A stretch of 8,814 nt of DNA from Thermomicrobiaceae bacterium (lineage in GTDB: Bacteria; Chloroflexota; Chloroflexia; Thermomicrobiales; Thermomicrobiaceae), in assembly GCA_025966355.1 (NCBI GenBank), contig JAICWZ010000056.1, positions 1 through 8,814 of the forward strand, given 5' to 3'. The notes beneath the pieces were generated by a model. It was not told where the DNA came from. It did not search any database and worked only from the letters and a program-made list of their open reading frames with translations. The translations under genes were made by a program, and so were the position numbers. Of the stretch, positions 1 through 5,656 are shown piece after piece; positions within the stretch are counted from its first letter, which is position 1; each line of letters starts with the position of its first letter.

Positions 1-14
1 ATTCATCGGGCCGC

Positions 15-983
15 TCAGCCTGGGGAGGAGAAGGGGGCATCGCGCCGCCGGCCCTTGGCCTCGTAGACCTCACGCTTGAGGACGCAGATGAAGGGCAGGT
101 TACGATAGAGCTCGCGGTAGTCGAGGCCGTAGCCGACGACGAATTCGTTGGGAATGGTGAAGCCGACGTAATCGATGTCGAGCGGCACCAGACGGCGCTC
201 GGCTTTGTCGAGCAGGGCGCAGACGCGGAGCGAGGCCGGGTTACGCTCGCGCAGGGTGCGCAGTACGAAGTCCATCGAGACGCCGGTATTGACGATGTCC
301 TCGACCAGCAGCACATGCTGCCCGGCGATATCGAGATCGAGATCCTTGCTGATATGCACGCGGCCCTCGGCGGCATCGTGCGAGATGCTGAGGTAGTCGA
401 GCGCCAGCGGCCGTGAGATGGCGCGTGCCAGGTCGGCCAGGAAGAAGGTGATCCCTTTGAGGACGCCGACGAGCACGATCGAGGAACCGGCGTGGTCGCG
501 TGAAATCTCGCGTCCCAGCTCCTGCACCCGCCCCGCGATCTCGGCCGAACTGAGCAAGACGCGCTCGATCTGCTCCGGCCGCAGCGAGGTGATATCGACG
601 GCGCCGTAGCCGAAGCGCGAGAGCAATTCGTGGTAGTTCTTGCGATAGATGAGGACGATGTTGACGTCGGGGTAAAGCTCGCGCAACTCGCGCATCTTCC
701 GGTTCTTGCGCGTCACCAGGCTCTGCTTCATCGTCGTCAGCTCGACATACAGATCCTGCTCGGGCAGATAGAAGTCGGGCGCGAACATCTCGACGACGCG
801 GCCATCTTCCCAGCGGAGCGGGAAGGAGGTCGGCTCGTACTGCCAGCGGATGCGGTAGAAGTCGAGGAAGGCGGCGAATTCGTGCTCGGCGGGATGGGCG
901 AAGGGGTGCTCGGGATTTGAGATCGGTCGAACAGCGGTCGCATGGTCGCCATCGGCCGGTCCATCATGTAGCGGGTTCGCCAT
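15..983 (-). CDS. Hypoxanthine phosphoribosyltransferase with N-terminal PD-(D/E)XK-like domain
   Basis: The 322-residue protein has two parts. Residues about 140-310 are a hypoxanthine phosphoribosyltransferase, which makes IMP or GMP from a purine base and PRPP in purine salvage. Visible motifs are the pyrophosphate loop LKG (175-177), the PRPP-binding segment VLLVEDIVNTG (224-234), the purine-contacting LLDK (257-260) and IPNEFVVGYGLDY (277-289), with D288 matching the Mg-binding Asp. Residues about 28-125 are an extra domain. Its pattern resembles the PD-(D/E)XK nuclease fold: an N-terminal helix with E35, then PDFYLP (69-74) and YVELTTMK (79-86), but T83 sits where the catalytic Lys is expected. 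Plain HPRTs are about 170-190 residues, so this is a fusion. The general-base Asp of the PRPP motif is N232. The start follows AAGGAGG with 4 bp spacing. The ferredoxin gene ends 29 bp upstream on the same strand, so co-transcription is likely. Family call is firm; activity and the role of the N-terminal domain are uncertain. Confidence 0.93.
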   Translation of the reverse strand: MANPLHDGPADGDHATAVRPISNPEHPFAHPAEHEFAAFLDFYRIRWQYEPTSFPLRWEDGRVVEMFAPDFYLPEQDLYVELTTMKQSLVTRKNRKMRELRELYPDVNIVLIYRKNYHELLSRFGYGAVDITSLRPEQIERVLLSSAEIAGRVQELGREISRDHAGSSIVLVGVLKGITFFLADLARAISRPLALDYLSISHDAAEGRVHISKDLDLDIAGQHVLLVEDIVNTGVSMDFVLRTLRERNPASLRVCALLDKAERRLVPLDIDYVGFTIPNEFVVGYGLDYRELYRNLPFICVLKREVYEAKGRRRDAPFSSPG

Positions 984-1012
984 CGGCCCTCCTTCGCCTC
1001 AGCCGGGCGTTC

Positions 1013-1540
1013 TCACTCTCCCGCGAGCGGCAAACCATAGCGATTTCGCGCCTTGGTTGTCACCTGAATGACCGGCTCGCCCTCGATCTCCTTGCGTGCG
1101 ATGAAGCCGCGACGCGCCTGCTCGGCGATCCAGGCATCGGTGTCCTCGAAGCCATGCTCCGCCGCCAGCGCCGCGAAGCGCTCCGGCGAAACCGTCGGGC
1201 CTTCAATCGCCGCCGCGAAGATCTCGCGCCGGCAGCCCTCGGCCCCTTCACCCGGATGCAGGATCAGCCGCTCGACCGGCTCGCCGCCCTCACGGAGGGA
1301 ATCGATGACCTCGGGAATGTCTTTGACGACGACGCCCGAATAGATAATGCCGTCGGGATAGACGACCATGTTCGGGCCGATGTCACAGAGATCGATCGAA
1401 TCGCAGGTGTTGACCATGACGTCGTTGTCGAGTCCCTCGCGCTTCAATTGAATACGCAACTGCCCGGCCACCCGCTGGGCGCCCTTCTGCATGCAATGAT
1501 TGGCGGTGCAAACGAGAACATGCTTCCTAGTCCAGTACAT
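1013..1540 (-). CDS. Thioredoxin-like [2Fe-2S] ferredoxin with C-terminal extension
   Basis: A 175-residue protein whose first ~90 residues match the thioredoxin-like [2Fe-2S] ferredoxin family (related to NuoE): HVLVCTANHC near the start and the segment LCDIGPNMVVYPDGIIYSGV (51-70). It probably carries electrons in the cytoplasm; the partner is unknown. Likely cluster ligands are C11, C16, C46 and C52. The second pair is spaced C-x5-C, whereas the family usually has C-x3-C. Residues about 100-175 form an extension not needed for the ferredoxin fold. Its end (helix about 125-142, then FIARKEIEGEPVIQVTTKA) could be a small winged-helix-like unit, which is only a guess. The reading frame stays open upstream to 2002, but the start at 1540 is preferred: it follows AGAGG at 7 bp, the homology starts immediately, and the upstream part would run across the palindromic repeat and into the next gene. 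It lies 29 bp before the HPRT gene. Confidence 0.85.
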   Translation of the reverse strand: MYWTRKHVLVCTANHCMQKGAQRVAGQLRIQLKREGLDNDVMVNTCDSIDLCDIGPNMVVYPDGIIYSGVVVKDIPEVIDSLREGGEPVERLILHPGEGAEGCRREIFAAAIEGPTVSPERFAALAAEHGFEDTDAWIAEQARRGFIARKEIEGEPVIQVTTKARNRYGLPLAGE

Positions 1541-1591
1541 GATCCATCCTCTTCGCGCTCGGACACCGGATATCGTTCCCCCTCGCCATCG

Positions 1592-1597
1592 AGTATA
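1592..1597 (-). promoter_or_regulatory. Possible -10 element for the ferredoxin-HPRT unit
   Basis: On the minus strand this reads TATACT, five of six matches to the bacterial -10 consensus, 52 bp upstream of the ferredoxin start codon. No convincing -35 hexamer lies 16-18 bp further upstream, so this is only a candidate. Confidence 0.25.
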
Positions 1598-1660
1598 CGC
1601 GGGAAGGCACGAGGAGGTCTTTGTGAGCGCAATCTCAACCCCAACTGACAATTCACGACC

Positions 1661-1832
1661 CGCGTTCCTCGTAGGGGCGCGATCAATCGCGCCCGTCCGA
1701 TGTGCGCGTAGCGCACGAGGCGGGTCATTCCCGTGCCGCGAATGGCAACGCGTGTGCCTGGCCAACGGGAAAGACGGGCGCCGCCTGAACGGCGCGCCGG
1801 GCGCGATCAATCGCGCCCCTACTGGAAACGCG
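1661..1832. repeat. 172-bp nested-palindrome element, MITE-like
   Basis: The non-coding stretch 1541-1890 is dominated by this element. Its ends are imperfect terminal inverted repeats: CGCGTT then GTAGGGGCGCGAT on the left (1661-1683) and the reverse complement on the right (1810-1832), 20 of 23 matching. Each end contains a near-perfect hairpin, GGGCGCGAT-CA-ATCGCGCCC, at 1675-1694 and 1799-1818. Moving inward, further pairs match: GCCCGTC (1691-1697) with GACGGGC (1774-1780), TTCCCGT (1728-1734) with ACGGGAA (1765-1771), and GGCA (1744-1747) with TGCC (1755-1758). A separate hairpin GTGCGC-GTA-GCGCAC lies at 1702-1716. The whole unit can fold as one long branched cruciform centred near 1747. 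There is no coding sequence and no obvious target-site duplication. It resembles short non-autonomous mobile elements or dispersed palindromic repeats. The rest of the gap, 1541-1660 and 1833-1890, holds only candidate promoter and ribosome-binding sequence. Confidence 0.7.
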
Positions 1833-1890
1833 CTATCTCGCTCGATGTAGTTCAATAGAGCGTTCGATAAAAGAAAGGAGCGATGCGCGC

Positions 1891-2850
1891 ATGGATCCGC
1901 GATTTCCGCCGGTTGAGCCGTTCGAGAGCGGCATGCTCGATGTGGGCGACGGGCAACAGATCTACTGGGAGGCATGCGGCAATCCGCAGGGGAAACCGGC
2001 ACTCTATCTGCATGGCGGGCCGGGCTCGGGGTTTTCGGAGGGCCAGCGGCGCTTCTTCGATCCGGCCGTCTACCGGGCCGTGCTCTTCGATCAGCGCGGC
2101 GCCGGACGGAGCCGTCCGCTGGCGAGCGCGCTGGATGCCGATCTGAGCGTCAATACGACGCAGCACCTGATCGCCGATATCGAGGCGCTGCGCGAACTGC
2201 ATCAGGTTGACCGCTGGACGATTCTCGGGCTCTCCTGGGGAGTAACGCTGGCGCTCGCCTATGCCGAAACGTATCCCGAGCATGTCGAGGCGCTGGTGCT
2301 CGGGCTGGTGACGAACACGACGCGGCGCGAGGTCGAGTGGATTACCGAAGGCGTCGCGCGCATCTTCCCGCAGGAGTGGGAGCGTTTTGCGAACTTCGTG
2401 CCGGAATCGTTGCGCCATCTACCGCTGGTCGAGGCGTATGCCCGGCTGACCACCGATCCCGATCCGGAGATCTGCGCGGCAGCGGCGCGCGAGTGGTGTC
2501 TCTGGGAGGATACGCACGTCTCGCTCATCCCGGGCTACGAACCGAACCCGCGCTACAACGATCCTGAGTTTCGGCTCCGCTTCGCCCGCCTCGTCACGCA
2601 CTACTGGAGTCACGGTGCCTTTCTGGAAGAGGGGCAACTGCTGCGCGATGCGCCGAAGCTGAACGGCATCCCCGGCGTCTTGATTCACGGACGTCATGAT
2701 GTCAGCAGCGCGATGGAAGTACCCTGGCAGCTGTCGCAGCGCTGGACGACGAGCGAGCTTCAGATCCTGAGCAATGCCGGTCATGGCGGTGACGGGCTGC
2801 TCGAAGCGCTCATCGGCGCGCTCAATCGCTTCGGCGCGCTGAGCGGTTGA
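1891..2850 (+). CDS. pip: Proline iminopeptidase (alpha/beta hydrolase, peptidase family S33)
   Basis: This 319-residue protein, the usual family length, is predicted to remove N-terminal proline from peptides in the cytoplasm (EC 3.4.11.5). Visible features are the N-terminal PVEPFESGMLDVGDG typical of these enzymes, the oxyanion-hole motif HGGPGSG (41-47), DQRGAGRS (67-74), the nucleophile elbow GLSWG with S115 (family form usually GGSWG), the WCLWE segment (202-206) whose Glu in this family helps bind the substrate amino group, D270 in HGRHD and H298 in AGHGG. These give a complete Ser-Asp-His triad. There is no signal peptide. AAGGAG lies 10 bp before the ATG; another ATG at 1883 is in a different frame and is not used. 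The gene stands alone, just after the palindromic element. A related S33 aminopeptidase specificity is possible, but the family call is strong. Confidence 0.93.
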   Translation: MDPRFPPVEPFESGMLDVGDGQQIYWEACGNPQGKPALYLHGGPGSGFSEGQRRFFDPAVYRAVLFDQRGAGRSRPLASALDADLSVNTTQHLIADIEALRELHQVDRWTILGLSWGVTLALAYAETYPEHVEALVLGLVTNTTRREVEWITEGVARIFPQEWERFANFVPESLRHLPLVEAYARLTTDPDPEICAAAAREWCLWEDTHVSLIPGYEPNPRYNDPEFRLRFARLVTHYWSHGAFLEEGQLLRDAPKLNGIPGVLIHGRHDVSSAMEVPWQLSQRWTTSELQILSNAGHGGDGLLEALIGALNRFGALSG

Positions 2851-2879
2851 TTGTGCGACACGCGTCTTTGCTCTAAAGT
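2851..2879 (+). promoter_or_regulatory. Candidate sigma-70-type promoter for the GGCT-like gene
   Basis: TTGTGC (2851-2856) and TAAAGT (2874-2879) are separated by 17 bp, in the 67-bp gap after the pip stop codon and 38 bp before the next start. The spacing is ideal; both hexamers are imperfect. Confidence 0.35.
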
Positions 2880-2917
2880 ACCGATGGAGATGCGGTCGGA
2901 TTGAGGAGAATCGATCA

Positions 2918-3382
2918 ATGCGCTATTTTGCCTACTGCACGCTGCTTGATTTAGACGAGATGCGGAAGTTCTGCCCCGGTGCTGAACCAACGGTCGTTGC
3001 CAGCTTGAGCGGTTACCGTGTCGTCTTCGGCCGCTACCCGGTGGGCAGCGAAGGCGGCGGCTGCCAGCTCGAAGCCGCGCCGGGCCACGAGATGTATGGT
3101 CTGATCTACGAACTGAGTGCAGATGAGTTCGATCAGCTCGACCGAATCTCCGGTGTCGATCGCGGCTATTACAAGCGGGTTGGCTTCATCGTGGCGACGC
3201 CGACCGGCGGTGGCATCGACGTCTTCACCTATGTCATTCCCAATTCAGCCGGACCATTTCGTCCGACATCAGCCTATGTACGCCCAATTCTGGCCGGCGC
3301 GAAGGCGCTTCAGCTTCCCGCCGATTATCTGGCCGAGCTCGAAGCAACGGTGCAGGCAGCCGTAATGCCCCACGCCTCGTAG
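2918..3382 (+). CDS. Gamma-glutamylcyclotransferase-like (GGCT/AIG2 fold) protein
   Basis: A 154-residue protein with the layout of the GGCT/AIG2-like family. The N-terminal YFAYCTLLD (3-11) corresponds to the substrate-binding YxxYGSNL loop, followed by LSGYRVVFGRY (30-40), an EMYGLIYELS strand (58-67), and LDRISGVDRGYYKRV (74-88), the equivalent of the family's LDxxEGxxxGxY motif. Family members cleave gamma-glutamyl compounds with release of 5-oxoproline, using a Glu in EGV. Here that Glu is S78, and the loop glycine is C7, so classical cyclotransferase activity is doubtful. The fold call is good; the substrate is unknown. GAGGAG lies 9 bp before the ATG. The gene converges on fixX with only 18 bp between them. 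There are no membrane segments or signal peptide. Confidence 0.8.
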   Translation: MRYFAYCTLLDLDEMRKFCPGAEPTVVASLSGYRVVFGRYPVGSEGGGCQLEAAPGHEMYGLIYELSADEFDQLDRISGVDRGYYKRVGFIVATPTGGGIDVFTYVIPNSAGPFRPTSAYVRPILAGAKALQLPADYLAELEATVQAAVMPHAS

Positions 3383-3400
3383 CGTCGGAGTAACCGGGCG

Positions 3401-3715
3401 CTAGCCGTAGCGGTACTGGATACCGAAGCCGCCACGCGGGTAGGTCCAGGCGATGTTGTCGAACTCATTGCAAACGATGCGGCAGGTGCCGCACTCGACA
3501 CAGCCTTCGTAGGAGAAGATGACGCGGCCGTCGGGTTGTGGTGCGTAGCAGGCGGCTGGACAACAGTTGATGCACTGCTGGCGCTCGCATTGGAGGCAGG
3601 TTTCGTGGTCGATAATCCAGATATGGGCGCGATTCGGATCGACGTGGTAGCTGTCGATCGCCAGCTTCCGTTCGAGCCCCGCGCGATCCTTGATCGGATC
3701 CGTATAAACGACCAT
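3401..3715 (-). CDS. fixX: FixX-type ferredoxin
   Basis: This 104-residue ferredoxin-like protein matches the FixX family, the iron-sulfur partner of the FixC flavoprotein quinone oxidoreductase that takes electrons from electron-transfer flavoprotein. A first Cys-rich segment is CLQCERQQCINCCPAACY (40-57). A second, GCVECGTCRIVC (71-82), has the C-x2-C-x2-C-x3-C spacing of a [4Fe-4S] ligand set. The C-terminal IAWTYPRGGFGIQYRYG is diagnostic for the family. The frame stays open upstream to 3823, but the ATG at 3715 follows GGGAG with 4 bp spacing, gives the usual FixX length, and avoids translating through the palindromic repeat. No fixA, fixB or fixC is in the window, so it is an orphan here; neighbours on both sides are on the other strand. 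Confidence 0.9.
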   Translation of the reverse strand: MVVYTDPIKDRAGLERKLAIDSYHVDPNRAHIWIIDHETCLQCERQQCINCCPAACYAPQPDGRVIFSYEGCVECGTCRIVCNEFDNIAWTYPRGGFGIQYRYG

Positions 3716-3784
3716 GCTACTCCCTTGTATTGCGCCGTTGCGCGCCAATGACGCGTTCATTAGTCTACCAAGAGTGGACGAAAA

Positions 3785-3857
3785 TCTCTCGCAGAGGCGC
3801 AAAGGGTGCAGAGTTAAAAACATAAAAATCTCAGCGCCTCTGCGCCTCTGCGAGAGA
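3785..3857. repeat. 73-bp palindromic repeat, copy 1
   Basis: A long inverted repeat. The left arm begins TCTCTCGCAGAGGCGC and ends at 3813; the right arm (3830-3857) is nearly its reverse complement, and an A-rich loop of 16 bases joins them. A second copy lies at 5570-5646. Here it sits in the divergent region between fixX and the formyltransferase gene, ending 30 bp before the latter's start, so any transcript from upstream would contain the hairpin in its leader. Arms built from repeated CGCAGAG units resemble dispersed palindromic repeats seen in several GC-rich phyla. It has no coding role, although it creates a false N-terminal extension on the fixX frame. Confidence 0.8.
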
Positions 3858-3887
3858 AACAGCCGTTCCCGGAGAAAGGATTAACCT

Positions 3888-4769
3888 TTGACCGAATCGC
3901 TCCGAGTCGTGGTCATCACCGATGCTGACGCGCAAATTCCGCCCGCCTTCGATCAGTTGATGCGCGCGCATGGGCACCGGCTGGTCGGCGTCGTGACCGG
4001 GCCGGGGCCGAAGAGCCGGCGCACGACGACCTATCTCGACATCGTACGCGCGACGCCGCCCAACATCGATGTCATCGTTACGACGCATCCCGAACGGCTG
4101 GCGCGCATGCTGGAGCCGCTCAAACCCGATGTTATTTGGGTACTCGGTTTTCTGCGCGTGCTGCCGCAGGACGTGCTCGATCTGCCGCGTCTCGGCACGA
4201 TCAACACGCATGGCGGCATACTTCCCCGATATCGCGGCCCGAACCCGGTCGGATGGGCGTTCCGTGATGATCAAGGGAAAATCGGCTGGACGACCCATCG
4301 GATGACGGCCGGTATCGATGAGGGGCCGATCCTCGCTGCGGCAGCGCTCCCGTACGACGATGATGACGATTTCGAGTCGCTCGCCCCGCGATGGATCGGA
4401 CTCGTACCGGGATTGGTCAGTGAGACGCTGGCACGAGTGATCGAGCGGGACCCGGGCGAGCCACAGGACGAAGCGCGGGCAGGATACGCGCCGATCTTCG
4501 AGGATGCCTGGCGTGAGATCGACTGGTCGCAACCGGCGCGGAGCATTCACAACCAAGTGCGCAGTTGGACCGGCAGCCGTGGTATGGCCAGCGGCGTCTT
4601 TGGCGCGATCGACGGAACGCGTACGCTCATCGTCAAAACGCATCTCGTGGCCGGCGATTCCAGCAAAGATGTGCCGCCCGGTACGGTCATCGACCGAAGC
4701 GAGGACCGGCTAACGATCCAATGCGGCGATGGTCCATTGGAGATTCTGAAGTGGGAAGCGGCTGACTAG
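3888..4769 (+). CDS. Formyltransferase family protein (methionyl-tRNA formyltransferase-like)
   Basis: A 293-residue protein with both domains of the Fmt-like family. In the N-terminal folate-dependent formyltransferase domain (about 1-190), the catalytic triad is visible as N106 and H108 in TINTHGGILPRYRG and D144 in AGIDEGPIL. The C-terminal segment (about 200-290; PIFEDAWREIDWSQPARSIHN and a following beta-rich part with PGTVI) matches the OB-fold Fmt C-terminal domain. Such enzymes transfer a formyl group from 10-formyltetrahydrofolate to an amino group. The catalytic loop has HGG where initiator-tRNA enzymes usually have HPS or HAS, and the N-terminus is divergent, so this may be a paralogue acting on another amine, for example a sugar nucleotide; the acceptor cannot be told from sequence. 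The start is TTG, with AAAGGA 7 bp upstream. The SDR gene follows 32 bp downstream on the same strand. Confidence 0.87.
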   Translation: MTESLRVVVITDADAQIPPAFDQLMRAHGHRLVGVVTGPGPKSRRTTTYLDIVRATPPNIDVIVTTHPERLARMLEPLKPDVIWVLGFLRVLPQDVLDLPRLGTINTHGGILPRYRGPNPVGWAFRDDQGKIGWTTHRMTAGIDEGPILAAAALPYDDDDDFESLAPRWIGLVPGLVSETLARVIERDPGEPQDEARAGYAPIFEDAWREIDWSQPARSIHNQVRSWTGSRGMASGVFGAIDGTRTLIVKTHLVAGDSSKDVPPGTVIDRSEDRLTIQCGDGPLEILKWEAAD

Positions 4770-4801
4770 GCGATCGGCGTTCGGCAAAAGGGGGGGGAGA
4801 G

Positions 4802-5554
4802 ATGACTGGAGTGCTGGAGGGCAAGGTCGCACTCGTGACCGGCGCCGGAGCGGGCATCGGTCGCGCTGCGGCGCTGGCGTTCGCGGCGGCTGGCGCGCAC
4901 GTCGTCGTCGCTGATATCGACGAAGAGGGTGGCGCGGCGACGGCACAGGCGATCGCCCAGAGTGGCGGCGAGGCGAACTTCGAGCGAGTCGATGTGACGA
5001 ACGCGGCCGACGTGAACGCGCTCATCGCCCGTACGGTCGAGCAGTTCGGGCGGCTCGATTGCGCGCACAACAATGCGGGCGTGCTCGGCACGGTCGCGCC
5101 GCTCATCGACTCGCCGGACGACAACTTTGATCGGGTCATGGACGTGAACGTGAAGGGCGTCTGGCTCTGCCTGAAGGCGGAAATCCGCCAGATGCTAACC
5201 CAGGGCGGCGGCGCCATCGTCAATACTGCCTCATCGGCCGGCGTCAAAGGGAGTCCGACGCTGCCGGCGTATTCGGCGAGTAAGCACGCCGTCGTCGGGC
5301 TGACCAAGTCGGTCGCGCTCGCCTACGCGCGCGACGGCATTCGCGTCAACGCGGTCTGCCCCGGCTACGTCGATACCGATCTGCTCGATCGCCTCTTCGC
5401 GGGCGAGCCGGAGCGCAAGGAGCGCGAACGGCTCGGCACGCTGCTCGGACGTTTCGGCAGCGCCGAAGAGATCGCCGCCACCGTCGTCTGGCTCTGCTCC
5501 GACGCCGCCTCCCTCATGACCGCTCATGCCCTTCCGGTTGGGACGGTGGTGTAG
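4802..5554 (+). CDS. Short-chain dehydrogenase/reductase (classical SDR), atypical C-terminus
   Basis: A 250-residue NAD(P)-dependent oxidoreductase of the classical SDR family. The cofactor motif is TGAGAGIG (13-20). D38 after the second strand suggests NAD preference. D64, NNAG (90-93), N116, S144, Y157 and K161 (YSASK) complete the structural and catalytic set, and PG (187-188) follows. The substrate is unknown. The end is odd: relatives finish with a VDGG-type tail, but here the frame reads HALPVGTVV and stops. A shifted frame at 5542 would read DGGVV, so an indel near 5540 probably changed the tail. The repeat at 5570 starts 15 bp after the stop. A run of eight G (4790-4797) followed by AGAG forms an unusual, very close ribosome-binding region. 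It is 32 bp downstream of the formyltransferase and may share its transcript. Confidence 0.93.
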   Translation: MTGVLEGKVALVTGAGAGIGRAAALAFAAAGAHVVVADIDEEGGAATAQAIAQSGGEANFERVDVTNAADVNALIARTVEQFGRLDCAHNNAGVLGTVAPLIDSPDDNFDRVMDVNVKGVWLCLKAEIRQMLTQGGGAIVNTASSAGVKGSPTLPAYSASKHAVVGLTKSVALAYARDGIRVNAVCPGYVDTDLLDRLFAGEPERKERERLGTLLGRFGSAEEIAATVVWLCSDAASLMTAHALPVGTVV

Positions 5555-5569
5555 TCGGGAGAGAACGAG

Positions 5570-5646
5570 TATCTCTCGCAGAGACGCAGAGACGCAGAGT
5601 TTTTATATTGAGATTCTCTGCGCCCTCTGCGCCTCTGCGAGAGATA
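5570..5646. repeat. 77-bp palindromic repeat, copy 2; possible bidirectional terminator
   Basis: The left arm, beginning TATCTCTCGCAGAGACGCAG (to 5599), and the right arm (5616-5646) are reverse complements over about 30 bp with one mismatch and one bulge. The AT-rich loop starts with a run of five T. It is the same family as 3785-3857. It fills the gap between the convergent SDR and kinase genes, ending 10 bp past the kinase stop, so it could terminate transcription from both sides. The hairpin is seen directly; the terminator role is inferred from position, and no clear U-tract follows the right arm. Confidence 0.8.
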
Positions 5647-5656
5647 TCGTCTTTCT

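Noticed and set aside
1541..2002. Upstream extension of the ferredoxin reading frame (minus)
   Set aside because: It runs through the palindromic element and overlaps the pip gene; homology and a good ribosome-binding site begin at 1540.
3716..3823. 36-residue N-terminal extension of fixX
   Set aside because: It is translated from the palindromic repeat and spacer, and the internal ATG has a clear ribosome-binding site and gives the normal FixX length.
4790..4797. Run of eight G as a programmed slippage site
   Set aside because: It lies upstream of the SDR start codon in non-coding sequence, so it cannot shift a reading frame; it probably serves as part of the ribosome-binding region.
5570..5646. 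CRISPR-like array from the CGCAGAG units
   Set aside because: The short units form the arms of one palindrome, with no spacers of regular length.
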